Shown here piece by piece: positions 12,901-27,900 of a stretch of DNA of 64,000 nt. The position numbers and the translations under genes were made by a program. Source of the DNA: Tanypteryx hageni. Taxonomy: Eukaryota; Arthropoda; Insecta; Odonata; Petaluridae. The stretch is from contig CM054115.1 of NCBI GenBank assembly GCA_028673005.1, forward strand, positions 5,749,501 through 5,813,500. The letters are read 5' to 3'. Position 1 is the stretch's first letter. The number at the start of each line of letters is the position of its first letter. The notes beneath the pieces are model-generated. The model was given only the letters and a program-made list of their open reading frames with translations, did not search any database and had not been told where the DNA came from.

Positions 12901-15900
12901 TCCGTGTATAGTTCGACCTCCGATTTCTCTGCAAAAAAATTAGATTTTTTTCATATATCTTGTGTATAATTCGACCCTAGCTTTCTACTTACTCTTTTAC
13001 CCTAGATTTCCATCAGGATCGACATTTTTTGTTTTGATATCTCGAAGCTCACAATCGAGGTATATAGAACGATCTTGGTTTTCAATATGTTTGAGAAGGA
13101 TCCATAGCAAAAACACAAGTTTTCATTTCTTATAAAGCAACTCCTTGCATCAGATGATTCAGTCACCTTTTTCATTTTTGGCTGTCAATTTATGCTCTCA
13201 TACTGTAACATTAATGAGAATGCAAGATGATTCGCACTAAAATAAATGATTTTTTTATTCATAATAGACATCAATAATTTATCAAAGGAGGATTATAGTA
13301 AGGACCAACAAGGAATTGAAATATATAAGAGAGAACCAGTGGACACTTGCATACTCAAATGAACATCCATCGTAATAAAGGAAAAGTTTTTAGTGCACAT
13401 AGCATCTATCCTTTTTTAAAACTAAGTTTCGGGTCAATTTTAAATGACTTTTTCATGGTAAAGAATCTGGAGTTGATGGCATCATAGCAAAATAATCAAG
13501 ACAGTAAATAATTGTATAGACAGGATCCTCTCCAAAGTTTACTACATCTTACATAAGGGAGAATGTGCCAGTCATGGAACCACCTATTCTTCAGTCAGTT
13601 TCTTCACGGTATTTTATTACTACACAAAGAATAATCACACCAATACAATCATAAATGAACAAGTCTGATGCAGGAAAAATCAATTTTTTCTTGGTGAATC
13701 ACTTGGCTAAAAAATTCACAGACTGCAAACACCAGCATTTACCTAATGAAAAAGCCTGGAGACCATTCTCCTCTCCTCCTGGTCTGCATTACCGTTCAAG
13801 TGTGACTGACCCACCTACCAGCATTGCCTTTTATGACCTATATTATATCAGTGCAAAATCATTGGAGCAAAAGTCAATCAGGCAAAAACAACATGAGTGA
13901 AAGAAAAGATTGGCTAAGATATTTAGATCTAAATAAAATGGTTCAAGGTGCTACTGTTGTTATTATTGTTAGTGCTTTTGTTAATGTTATTTCATGATTA
14001 CATATTCATAATTTTCTTGTTAGGCTTCTTTCATCACCATTTAGTAGTATTTTGTCTCAACATTTAATGTAATTTTTTAAGTCTTCCATATGCTGACATG
14101 TTCTCAACTTAATAACTGACTGTTAACTAATAGTAAATTAATGAAATTTATTTTTACCAAGTCTACAGTCCTCTCTAACTCCAGCAAAGGAACGAACAAA
14201 GTTCATACAATCCTGGCGATGATCACCATAAAATGGGTCAGCATTTGGTAATTGAATTGGCAGGCAGTTGGGGTGAGCACGAGGGCGTTGGCAGCAGTCT
14301 GGTTCCTCCTTAGTGCTCTGGTCTTAAAGAAAGGTTTAAGATTTAGAATCAATCGATTTGTTAGCAGATTTTGAGATAGGTGTAGTTTCTTTTAATACAG
14401 AAGGTAAATTATAAAAATTAACAATAATTTAAAGTATAAAAACTTATTTGCAGGAAGTTTGTGAAAATAAATTTTATACTATACAGCTGCAAATAGCGAG
14501 GAAACCATTCTTTTACCAATTAAAAATGCTTCTATGATCCTCAGGTTAACAGCACAGTATCACGCACACCATTATATCATAGAAGTAACTAAGTAGGGTG
14601 TATAGCATCTGTCGTTCATTATACTGTAAAGCATTTAAGAACAAAGAAAAATCATTCAAACCTGCCAAGTTGATTTTAGATAGTTAAACCAGCCTTACCC
14701 TTTGTTTCTGCTGTGAGTGTAACATCGTGGTCAATCATCTGTCCCCATGCAACAAACATAAGATTAAGAGTGTGATCATGGAATCCTTCATTTCTGTGCA
14801 CCTTCTCTGAGACCAGACGTGGACTAGGAAGTGGCCGTCCATCATGGCTGGCTCTTGGGCTATTCAGGCCTAAAAAAATGAGAGCTTTTATCAAATGAAT
14901 AAAAGATAGGTAAAACTATATAAACAATCATAGATTTTTTCAGTGGCCAACTTTTTGCAAAAGTGAGATTATTCCAATTTCTGCTACCAATTCATAAAAC
15001 TAAGTAACATACAGCAAAATATATGAAGAAAAGGTCTCTTTTAATCACCTAAAAAATTTACATTTTGAATGCATTTGTGAATATTTATTTTAAAACCTAA
15101 TAGTAAAATATTATTCAATAACAAATGTTATTAAATGTGAGTGTACTGACAATAAATCATAAATATTTTTGTACAACATAAATGCTCTCATAGTTTGTTT
15201 AATATGGAGAATTTAAAAAAAATTAAAAACCTTTGATTATAAATATTCTTCAATGAATTAAATATTTAAATTTGAATTTTATAAATTTCTCACTCTAAAC
15301 ACCCACATAAAGGATGCACCCATGTATAGGATGCAGGGAGATTTATGGGCTCAAATTCGAAGAATATTTAAAATACCCGCACATAGGATGCATATGTATT
15401 CTAGCGAATGATTTGTGTTGCAAATATTTTATCATTTAACAGGGAAACTAATGAGTGAATCACAGGATCGGCCTGATGAATTTTGGTGTCCCAGGCGAGA
15501 TAGCACTCCGTTAATGTTTGTTAAGATATTTACAAAGTACATGTTAATTTACTCATCGCTCGGTAAAGATTATTGATAATGAAGAATTAAAAGGAATGGC
15601 ATCAAGATTCTAGCCTGCTCCTAGATATAAATTAATATCCAATATGTATTCAATTGCAAGTAATGCAGAGATAACTGATTGGGATAGTGCCCCGAAAACT
15701 ATGATGTCCCGGGCAATCGCCCTGCTCGCCCATAGCTCTGGCCGGCTCTGATGAATCATTGCATGACTTTGTAATACGAGAAATAATTAAATTAAAATTT
15801 ATGACATTTGTTTCATAATCCAGTGTTCCTCAATTGGAGTTCTGTGCATTATTTCTCGAGGGTCTGCGATTTGATTGGGACATGATGTTTATTTTTATCT

Positions 15901-18900
15901 ATAACTTTTTTGATCCCACATGTTTAATATTTCAAAGTGAAGAACAAGACAATGTATGAAAAATGTGTAAACTATTCATGGGAAGGAGGGTCCACAGAAA
16001 TGGTGATACTTCTTAGGTGGTCTGTGGCTCCAGAAAGGTTCAGAATGCTGTTGCAATGTATAAGGTAGCATTGATGTCAAAAATTTTAGTTAACACTAAT
16101 GGAGATGGATTACATATTATGTTGGTAGCATTCCCAAAACAATTTAATAGCATGTTCATTGTAACAAATTTTCATAATAATGAAATTCCCAGTGACCAGA
16201 AATTTATTGCTTTTTAATTAGTCATTTTTAAAAACTTAATTTTTTTCATGATATTTAAATAAATATCTTATAAGGTATACATCTAAGTAACCAAAAAATC
16301 GTAGTTTTTGGTTGTTTGATTTTCATTTCTCACTGAAGATATCACTGGAAAAAACAAAAAGTATTATTTGCCTATGTATAGGACATACCCATTTTTGAGC
16401 CCAAATGTTTGGAAAAGTATGCATTCTATACATGGGTATTTACAGTTGCAGTGATTTGTCTCTCCCTCAGGTTTCTGTGTCTGTATTAAAACCCGATGCA
16501 TTTTGCCCACTAAGTGGGCAAAATCCATTGGGGTTTTCATAAATTTTATGGCTGAAGGAGCTGTCTTACCGATAAAAAATAATAACAATATATAAAAAAC
16601 TTTTTAAATTTATACTCTTTTTTATAAAGCGTACTGAAAAGTATAAAATAAAGTTTTGAGTCCCAGAAAATGTGATTCTTAGGAAACATTTTTATTAGAT
16701 ATGATCATGAATCTCTTTAAAAAAGATGTATGGCATATGTCAATTAAATTATTCACTACATTATAAAAAGTCATAAAATTCATTTTTAAGTTTGACATCA
16801 CATTGGATTAATGATGAGTTCAACTATGCTTCTGTTTTACTTGCTTGCCAAGAGTTTTCTGGATCTCACACAGCTAACAACAGCGAAAACGATTGAAGAA
16901 ATATTTCTAGAATGGAAAATCAGTAAAGAAAAGTGTCACACAATTGCCATTGACAATGGAACAAAAATGGTGAAGGCTATGAGTGATCTGGGAATCACCA
17001 GCATAAGATGTATTGCTCACACACTTCAGTTGTGTGTTCTGAAAGCAACTTTAGCACAGCATGATGTAACAGAATTACAGGCTGTAAGCAGAAAAATTGT
17101 GGGCCACTTTAATTGTTCTTCTTCTTTCAAAAACAAACTATGTGAATACAAGAGATTTTGGAACTGCCTCATCATGTACATATACAAGATGTTCAAACAA
17201 GATGGAATAGCAGCTACTACATGCTAAAAAGGCTACTTGAATAAAAGAAAGCCATAATCCTGTACTTGGCTGATAATAATATCAGCACATCAGGACTTAC
17301 TAACAACCAATTATTGCTTGCAGAGAAAGTGGTTCATTTACTGGAACCTGCTGAAGAAGTTACAAAACTGATGTGCCTTGAGAGTGCAAGTATTTCTTAT
17401 ATGATACCTGCTGTAAAGAGCCTTCTGTCATTCTACTCCAGGGAAGATGCTGAAATTGGTGTGTATGCAATGAAAGCTGAGATGCAGAAGGAAATTCAGA
17501 AATGATTTTGTTATCTTGAAAGTCAATTACATTGCTCCATTGCCACTTTTCTAGATCCTAGTTTTAAGAACAAATTTTTCACAAGTGATGATGTGAAGCA
17601 GCAAGTGCATGCAAAGGTATTCGAGTTAAAGAGCATACCAGTGTTAGTCTCTGCCTCTGAAAACATGTAAATAGCAATTCTATCAAGCAGTGCACAAGTT
17701 TTCAGTTTACAGGATTGTTTCAATAAAATCGCATGTTCATCAGAATCTACCAAACTATCAAGTCCATCTGAGATGAACAGGAGATAAGTAAATGCCTTGG
17801 TAAGGCAGTGTTAGAAAGAAAAGAATGTCTAACAACTTGGTGGCAAAAACAAAAGCAGCAGTATCCTACACTGGCAAAGCTTACATTGAAATATCTTGCT
17901 CCTCCTCTAACCTCTGTTAAAAGCGAGCATCTTTTCAGCATTGCAATTAGATATAGACAGTATCAAGCTCCTATGCAATCAAAGTTTTGAATATAACATG
18001 GAAATTAGCACCTCAGTAATGAATAATTGATTCGATGACTGGGAAATAGATGAAAAATTCCCATTCATTCATATGACATGAATAATTTCACATTATATCA
18101 TAACCGTAAATACCCGTGTATAATGCACACTTTTTTCGAAATATTTGAGTTAAAAATTAGAATGTGTGTTATGCGAGAGTACATAATCTTCCTATTTTCA
18201 TTTGACCCCATATTTCCACAATTTCGACACATTAATTACTGCCCAGGTTTCCTCATAATTTTATTGGTGATTTTTACGAAAAGTAAGATAAATAATAGTT
18301 AAAATTTATTAACTAATTCTATAAACATACATTAATTAGATATGAAAAGAATGAATTCAGTAATTATTCATTTTAAAAGCCAAGAAATACTTCGTCACTG
18401 GACCATTCTTCTTCGATGTTGTTATCGGAATCGTCATCTTATGCATGACGTCACCCTACACCGGCACCCGGCCTGGTGGTGAGGTACTGGTACTACTTAC
18501 AATTAGAAACAATGGCGGCTGATGCCTTTGAGTACGCTGGTAGTTGACACTTCTTAGAACTACTATCAAGTTATCGTTCCCTACTTTTCTCTCAGCATTC
18601 ATACATGATTTATTCTTGATTCTTAGAGTCTGTAGTTAATTATGGTTATTTGCTATCATTTTTACATGCTCCAGAGTGTACTAATAAGGGTAAAACTGAA
18701 GGTTGGGTGAACCCCTCCACCTCAGGCGTGACTAAAACATATGTAAAAAACTTCGACATAGGATTATCATTATTCCTTCATTTTATTAGCTCAAACAATG
18801 TCATATGCCATACTATGAAATTAATATAATTGGATTTATTGTGTATATCCTAATATCACCTTGTAAGTAAACAAAGTATGTAATGATTGAGTTAGCTGAT

Positions 18901-21900
18901 GTTCTTTTGGAATGTTATTCAAAAATTTCATTTTGCATTTTCATTATGTTACTAATACATAATACCAATAATTCGATCATTGCTTTAGACCACATTACAC
19001 CATCTACTTTATTCTGGAATGGTAGTGCTAAAATAAAAATCTGTTCATGTTATATGGATATATAGAAAAATCATAGATTACGAGGCTGAAAACCCTCCTG
19101 CACGTTATATGAGGGTCAGGCCTGGACATAGAGACCCAGGGCCCCTAGGCAGTTAACAAAGTTGGGACCCCCTTTTTGGTAATTTAGCAAAAAACAAACT
19201 TTACTTTTATTTTTTATTTATTTAACGTACTTTGACTTTACAAAATAGACAAACAGACTTAGAAATGAAATAGACAAGTACCAACTATACTTTTTTACAC
19301 ATTATAATTTTTACATTTACATATAATTACAAGATTACATTGCCACGCGACGAACTTTCATCTCTGCAAAGGAACGGATGACCTCACTATAGTCCACAGA
19401 CTGCGTTATTTCTGACTCTATGTACAGCACAGAGAGTGAATTAAGCCTGTTCTCTTCTGTGGTAGATCTTAAATAATTCTTTACTCTCTTTAGCACTGAA
19501 AACGACCGTTCTGCCGAACAGTTTGACCCTGGTGTACACAACAGCATCCGGAGCGCTATTCCCACGTTTGGATAAATGTCCAAAAAGCCTTTTTCCAGGA
19601 TGTACTTGTATAGCTACAGTGACGATAACCCTTTTCCCCCTGTAGCCTCAGCGGACAACAAATGAGCTTGCAGGTGCAGACACTCATTTTCCAAAGTACC
19701 GTCCAAATCCCCCAGATAGAAGGCTTCCAGGTTCCGTGCTCCGTCACGGACGTCTTGAGATTCCAAACTATGTAGCTTCGTGAGAAAGTCAAACTTTTTA
19801 CTTAACTTCTCGTAAGCAGAGCCACGTCTCTGTAGTTCTGCAATCAACCTGTCAATAATGACGTTGAAGATGGTAACGTGTACCATTTAGGCCCCTGGTC
19901 GGGGCCCTAGGCAGAAGTTCGCCACTGACGAGGGTGTACATTATATGTGGGTATTTATGGTATATGATATCTATTGTGATTTGAAATAGCATTTATTCAA
20001 ACCAATAACTAATGCTTTCATCAAATCATTAAATTAAAATGTAGCAATTAAATATGAGGCTAATTTCAAGTAATAAGTTGTAGAAACATCAAATAACTGT
20101 GTTGCATCAAGGGAATTTGGTGTTAATGGAAAGCTGGTGGGAGGGTGAAGAAAGAATGATTCCATCATGAAGGTGCACAGGACCAAATGTACCCTAGGAA
20201 TGGATGCAGTCAACCTGTAATTTCTATTTTTACTTTCTCCATATACGATATATTATTTTCATGAAAAAAATCGAATTCGAGATTTCAATGGAAATACATG
20301 TTTTTAGGTCCCTTGAACATGTTTTGACTATTTTCTCGATGATGTCTGTGGGTGTGCATGTGTTTATCTGTGTGTGAGACTGGAATTTTGTGGGTGTTCT
20401 AACTCAAAAACTATTAATCAGGTCAATGCAAAATTTAATATTTGACATTTGTTAAAGAACTGATTAGTTTATGGTAAAAATAAGTCAACCAAAAGTGGGT
20501 GTTTATTCTTGCCACTTAACCTGTTTTTTGAAATATTTGCTTCAATACACACCACTATTGTAAGCAATTTACGCTTATTGTTACTTACATCTTAGTAATG
20601 CTCCTTTTTATTTTCTTAATTGTTTGTGTTTCGAGGATATATCCAATATCAGAAGACAATGGTTTGTGTTTATTTCCGTTCTTTGTAGTCTTTAATTTTT
20701 TTCACAGTTTCTTAAAATATTAATTATCATTTAACCTATTTGGAATTCTTAGAAATATTACAGGTATGGAGAAAGTCATGTGGTGGACACATCAGATTTT
20801 TATGCATACTCTGCATTTATGTCAACCCAAAAATTTTTGAAAGATTTGAAAAACGTTATGAAGATCAGCTCATATGCCGCTACATACAGCATTCACTTCT
20901 GTAGTCTAGAGAAACTTAAAAATATAAAAATAGTTGCGAATGAAGTACCACAATGTACAGTGATGAATTATGACCCTCTGGAGCCCCTACGCACTAAGAC
21001 TTTGGGGGCCTTTCCTTGTAGTTTGCAGAGATTATTGTATTAATTACTGTATTTGAAACTCTTAGAATAAGAAAACGTTATTTTTATGTACTTAGTAATT
21101 TTATTTTTTATTTATTTGCTTTCAATAATGCTGACTTTATAACAGTCAACCTATGGAAACCCCCTAACCTTGGGGGCTCATTCATTTTTCTAATTTATTT
21201 TTTCTTTCAATAATTGTGACTATATATGACTCACCTAAGAGGAGATAAGAAATCTAAGGGGGGGCCCTTACCTTGGGGGCTCCTAGGCACGTGCCAAGTG
21301 TGCCTATTGGATAATCTGGCACTGACAATGTAGCATAGGTTAGATCAGTTGTATGGTAGCTTTGCTATTCATTAAATTAAAGCATTTGTCCCTATTTATT
21401 CTTGTCACATTGTTAATTATTTCTGGAGCATTGTGTTGTATATGTGCTTAAAAGCTTTGTACACACCTAAAATAACTTAAGTTTTTTAAACTGGTATTAC
21501 TGCTAAGTATTCATATTTAAATCCAAAAATATTTTTAATGAATATTGTTTTTTATAACCTCATAGGTATATTTTAAACGTTTTTCATATTTTTTGGATGA
21601 TGAAGCAATTGCGGAGAAATGTTGTCAGTTATTGATTTTGAAAAGACCACTGACCTAGTTTTAAGCCTTAAGCTAATGCAAATGTTGAGGAAAAATGGAG
21701 AAGATAATATAAAATCTGTGTATAAAACACAGGGCTGCTTTTAATACTAATTGGATTCTGGGCAAACTTTTGCAGTTGGTTTTCCTTTTTATACTACCAT
21801 AATGACTCTCTTCCCATTATAGTTGTAGAGCAAATTCATACTGATGATTCCAACAATGAGTGTCCACTGGGGGAGGAGGCAAGGGGGAGAGGGCAAGGGG

Positions 21901-24900
21901 GAGACGAGACGAGTCCCTCTGGATCAGACCTCTGTGTCAAGGGCCATTGATGTCTGGTTAGGTCAGGATATTAATGCGGTGGTCGTTTTCCTGAGGTCAG
22001 GCAAGGAAGCAGGTGGGAGCCATAATTCTTTCCATCAGTGCATGGAATGAAATCACTTTGCTCACCTACATTACGCTGTTGCGCAGATAGTCTCCACACA
22101 ATAATAATGAATATTAATTTATGATTTTCACATGTGAAGTGGAAAAATAAACAAATTAATGACAGTTAATAATAATTATTGCATTAAATCAATTTTATAA
22201 ATATCAAAATTGCTTTATGGAAAGCATTCTTGACTATTTTAACAAATTTCTCAAAAGATAGGGTAATAATTCCTGAACCACATATTAAAAAGCACTCAAA
22301 AAGTACTCAAAGATGATTACTGAGCGACTCGACGAGATCATCTCCATTTCCAGTAATATAACACATGTATATAGACTTTTCTGCCGGTAAGCTGTTTTTA
22401 TTTTAAAGTTAAATTTAGAGATAACTGACCTTCATCCATCAAACTTGATTGGTTTATAGAAAAATGAATTAAACATATACTTAATTATATTTTTAACAAA
22501 ATTAGGGAGAGTTGCGGAATTCTAACTACTGCAACCTTTACAGAATTCATTTCTCCTATTTATACTAAAGTTACAAAAAAGGAATATCAGAGAACTAAGG
22601 ATAAAAGGAATTTTTAATTAATATAATTGTTTGCGGTTATATACAGCTATAATTCTACTATATAAATACAAAACTTTTCTTCTATCAATCTGAAGAATAT
22701 TTGCACAAGTTTTATTATACAATAAACCCAATGATAGATACATTTCAAAAGTAAAATAAATATAGATATCCTTGGATTGGGAAACAAAATAAGACATTAA
22801 AAATTCACTATGTATAAAATTACAAGTTTCCACATGCTGTTTTCTCATAACAAAGTTTTAGATCAAAAATAATTTATTTAACCATATTATGGAAAAAACT
22901 AGAAATATATTATTTTGTGATAAAAAGTTAAACGCTGTTCAAGCTTGTTTAATAACCATATACAAAACTGTTTATTTAAAAAATCATTCATTGTTACTGA
23001 ATTTGAGCAAGATGATATATATTGCTGGTCTAGAATCTTTTCTCTCCTGCCTTTAGAATTTTTCCAATGTTAAATAATTGTCGAGATTCAATTCTCCATC
23101 ACTTGAAGAGTGAAATTTTATGCACATTATCATATCTAAATGAGCCTCTTTTAACCTTTCCATGATTTAGCTTTTACATTATTCATTAGACTGAATCCTC
23201 ACTCACAGCCAGTGCTGGAAGCTTGAAATGTTGCAACTATATCTACAAGCTGGGAAACAACACTATATTGTTTTCCATTGTTTAGAGTATAATTCAATAT
23301 TTCGTGGAAGTTAGTGATTGACTTGACTTCATATTTTTCGGCAATTAGATATTTGAAGTCAAGATATTGGTTTACAATGAACTCCTTTTCCTCCAGGGTA
23401 TTGTTTGCAGATTATTTCACTTGACTAAGGTCCAAAATACTCCTGTACTTGTCAATTAACTTGCTAAAAATCTCAGTGCCATATTCATAACTCATTCTCT
23501 GTAGTGAAAGAGAACTAAAATCGAAAGCTCTCCATTCATTTTGCTCATTCTCTGGAAACATCTTATTTAGGTGATTACACAAGATTGATATGAAATGAAG
23601 AAAAGAATTGCCTCTGAATATTCCATCACTGGTGACTGATGAAATTAAGTTTTTAAGATTGCTGCTCCAAGATACTGCTGTACCAAGATACTGCCCTCTT
23701 ATTTTGCGGATCTTTCCCTTCGCTAGCTGTGCAGCTTCTATTGTCATAAGGGAACTTTTCTGAAAGCATTTGGTCAACTCTGCTAATTCACACAATACAT
23801 CATTTAATGCATTCAGAGTTATGTGATAATTGTTGTCAGAGAGCTTTTTCAAGCAATACTTTGTAATCGTATCATTGTTTTCTAACACTTCATGATCAAA
23901 GTATCTCATTTGTGCATCATAATTTCATATTAAAGCACTTACAGCAAAATATCTAGAAAGCCACCTTACTTCATTTGGAAGCTTAAATGAAAGTTTCATT
24001 TTCAATGACATTTGCCATTTCCTCAAATTCACCTCTTCAGACTAAAGATTTACAAAAGATGGTATAAATGGTTCTCAAGAGTGTCTCAATCTCCTTCATC
24101 ATCGTCACATCTTTCCAGGCATCGACCAACCCCAGTTCTTCTTGATGAGTCACACAGTGTTGTTTTTTAGATAAAGAATGCACTTTTTAAGCAGTGTAGC
24201 AACACCATTGTTCTTTCCTAGCATGACTGAAGCACAATCTGAAGTAAACATTACCATTTTCATCAAATCCAAATTATTCTGACTGTAGAAGTCTTTAACT
24301 TCATCAACGATAGCTTGTGCATTACAAGCACTTAATTTTATTAATCCCCCAAACAATGTTTTATGCACATCAGATGCTGCATTTCTGAATTTAAAGTATA
24401 TTATCAGCATCTTATTCACTAAGATATCACTATTTTCACCAATAATTAATGTGTGATATTGAGACTTTCAGAGCTCTGCCATCATTTCTCTGTGAACAAC
24501 ACAGTCTGTTGATTCTAAAAACTTGAATGTCTAGTATTTACTTCGCCAGCACGCTAGAATATTCAAATACTTAGCTATGTGATTATTAATGTTTTGCACC
24601 GAATTCAAAGATCTGGATGCTCTTGCTTAAGGGGGGGGTATGCAATTAACAGAGTGGGGACCCTACATCCTGCCAACTTCTTCGGTAAGCCGATTTACAA
24701 TGCCCCCAATATATCTTTTACTGACAGTAGGACAATGTGATCTCTTATCGGAAGGTTTAGGAGGTTTAATCTACCTGAAGAATTTTTTGTTAACACCTGC
24801 TATTTGGAGCATCTGCCTCTGTGCCTTATTAATCATCATGGCAAAACAGATTCTCACAGAGAACGGCAGGCATTTGATTACATCAATAAAATCAATAAAA

Positions 24901-27900
24901 CAATCCAGTATCAGTTAAGAGAGTGATAGTTTGTCCAGTATGGAGGTTGGATGAAGACTGAGCCATGAGCCACAGCAAGCTAGCGCATGGTTACCCCCAA
25001 TACACCATCACTCCCTACTCCACCGTCTGGCCCCCACTCCACCACCCAGCCCCCACTTCTGCCCAAGTCTTGATCTTGCACATCGGTCAGACAGAGTAAC
25101 AAAGTGTATAAGAAAGTTACATTTTTGGATTCAGCTCTTCAAAAACCATTAAAATGATGTGCCACAAACCACAGTTTTCTTCAAAAAAGTACATGCCTCC
25201 CCCCCCCCTCTCCCTCCCCCCCTCTCCCCCCCAAACTCCCTCACCAAAATTTTTTTTGGATATGCTACATAGCCTATATTTTAAGTTAGACCATCCTAAA
25301 GGTACTCTGCAAGTTTCATGAAAATCCATTCAGCCATTTTTGTGTGATGCAGAAACAAACAGACAGACAATTTCAATTTTATTAATATAGATTGCAGATA
25401 TTAAAATTCCATGTGAATTTTCATTATCCATTTGAATACTGTTTTGATAACTGGGTGGAAGGTAAACAAAGTGATGGTAGCACTGTTGATCACAAGAAAG
25501 TGACGAGAAATGGTACTAAAATGTAAAATGCTACCAGTACACAGCATATGCCTACTCGCCTCCCTGGGTTAGATAAGTTTGGTTAAGTGGTATTGGTTTC
25601 TTCCCACATTCACTGTGCTCCTCCCCCTTGGATTGGGTTGTGTTCATCTTCTGTAATATTACCCATCGTGCTATTTTCCTTCTTATATTTACATATATAT
25701 GTTTCAGTTCTGCTTTTTCTCCTTTCCCCATGGTACTCCCATTTCTTGTTGCTTTCTCGCCATCGACAGAGCTACTGTCGCTTTGTTTACCTTCCACCCG
25801 GTTATGGAAACAGTACCTCCATTTGTACTAAAACATTGCGTTAGTTCTGTCAAAAATAATTTTTTAAACAAATTATTGTTTAATATCTTCAAAATCATTG
25901 TTATTTCTGTTGAGTGTTTGGGAAGCAGCGAATATTTTCCCTGACTTAGAATTTGATTATTATGAAATTCAAATATATTGTTTTTATATAATCATTACTC
26001 TCAGTGCAAGAAATTATGGGGTAAATCTTACTTTAAAATTCATATCTTACCATCTGTGTATTCAGGAGGTAAAAACCTTCTAAATGAAATCCTTGCAGAT
26101 CCCCATGTGGGATTGACTAGGTTATTACAAGAGCCGTCATGGTTTCGAAAGCGCCCTCCAAAAGTTCCCAGATCATCACATGTTCGTCCAGCTGTGAAAG
26201 AATAACTTTTCATTTGAACAAAAATGCCAAAGTTGTAGTGCTTAAAAATATTAATTTTGAGCAGATATTTTATGACCAATTACATGCTGGTTTTGAAAGT
26301 GGTGGAATAAATTATTATGAATCCCAGGGCTAGTAGACCAAAAAAAACCAATGAACCAATAGAATGGGCAGGGAGATACCTACGATGTCATTTAAAGTGC
26401 CTTAGAATCCGTTTCTGTTTATTGTAATTTTTGTATACTTAAGGAAGCTTGATTTTTAACTCACAAATCCAAAAGTAAAATATGTTCTAGGAAAATTGTT
26501 TTATGTTTTTCTCCCTCTGTATAAAATAATTGTATTATAATCATTTATGGAGGACATCTTTTATTTTGCACTCTGTGTCTAACAGTGGCATAACTCGGGG
26601 TGGAAAAGCCCATGGCAAAATATTATCTATGGCTCATTTCCCAGCATCTACACGTATTCAATTAATTAAAAGTGAAACACATTGCAAAACCTACCAAGTT
26701 GAACCAAATGGGAGAAAGATAGGTACAGTAAGCCCCTGCTATATGTCAAGTATGCGTTCCTAAAAACTATGACATAAAGTGACTTATTTTCCCATAGACA
26801 TAATGATAAAAGTCATGTTTACATTCCTAGGTACGTTTGTAGGTAAATTTTGCCTGGAAGAATTCCCACCTTTACCTTCCTGGTTATTCACACGGGTGCT
26901 ACAAGGTTGAGGACTGAGAGACTACCAAGAAGTGCCAGGCTTTTTTTATGAATGTGATCCAAGACAGGAAAAACAAGAAGTGGTCATTATCCATTAATCG
27001 CATGAAATTCTGTCCAACACTAATGATTACCTAGAAAGTCATCCAGAAATTGGATACAAAATGGAAATCGCTAAAAAATCTTTATTTTTACTATATTCTG
27101 AAATAATTTAGGGTCCCTATGCACATGGCATTTTGCCACCAGCACCATCAGGTGTAGGACAGTTCGGCATGGTTATTTTGGTGCAAGGACAGTTCGGCAC
27201 AAGGCCGGTTCTGTGCAGGACAATTCTCGCAGGACATCAACCCAACCCAATAAAGCTGCCAAAAAACACTTAACATATTTCTCATTTGCTTATTTTCATG
27301 ATGTTCAGTCTGCAAGTTTTTCCATTTCAAAAATTGGTGTAAATTTTTTTGTATGTAGTTTCCTTTTTTTCCACCAAAAGAATTACGGAAACAAAGTAGA
27401 AAGGTAAATAGTTTTAAAATGATTTTCTTTTATTTACATGAATTATATCTAATTTTCATATTCTAAAACCGTACCTAGCCACCCCAACCCAACCCAAAGG
27501 GTGTTAAAACAATAGGCAAAAGTTGTATTAATGCTAAAAGCCAAATCTGTCTTACCCACTGCCACCAACCCAACCCAGGGGGACATATAATTCACTTTAA
27601 CCCATGAATTATCCAATCCAATTAGAGTTAATCATCAGTATCAACAGTATATAATGTATTTTTGTTTCAAGAGGTTTGTAACCCAAGGTTTTGTAACTGA
27701 TTATATTGTACATATAACATGGGTTCTTATGGAAAATATTGATTCATTTAATGTTGTTTTGTTCTATGTCACTAATTTCACTAATAAATTAATGACGTTA
27801 ATTGAGGACACACTATTAAACTCAGCAAAGTTATCTTTTCTCATGAATTTCTGTACCTGAAATAATTTAAAAAACTGCTATTTTCTAGTTTTCTAATCTT

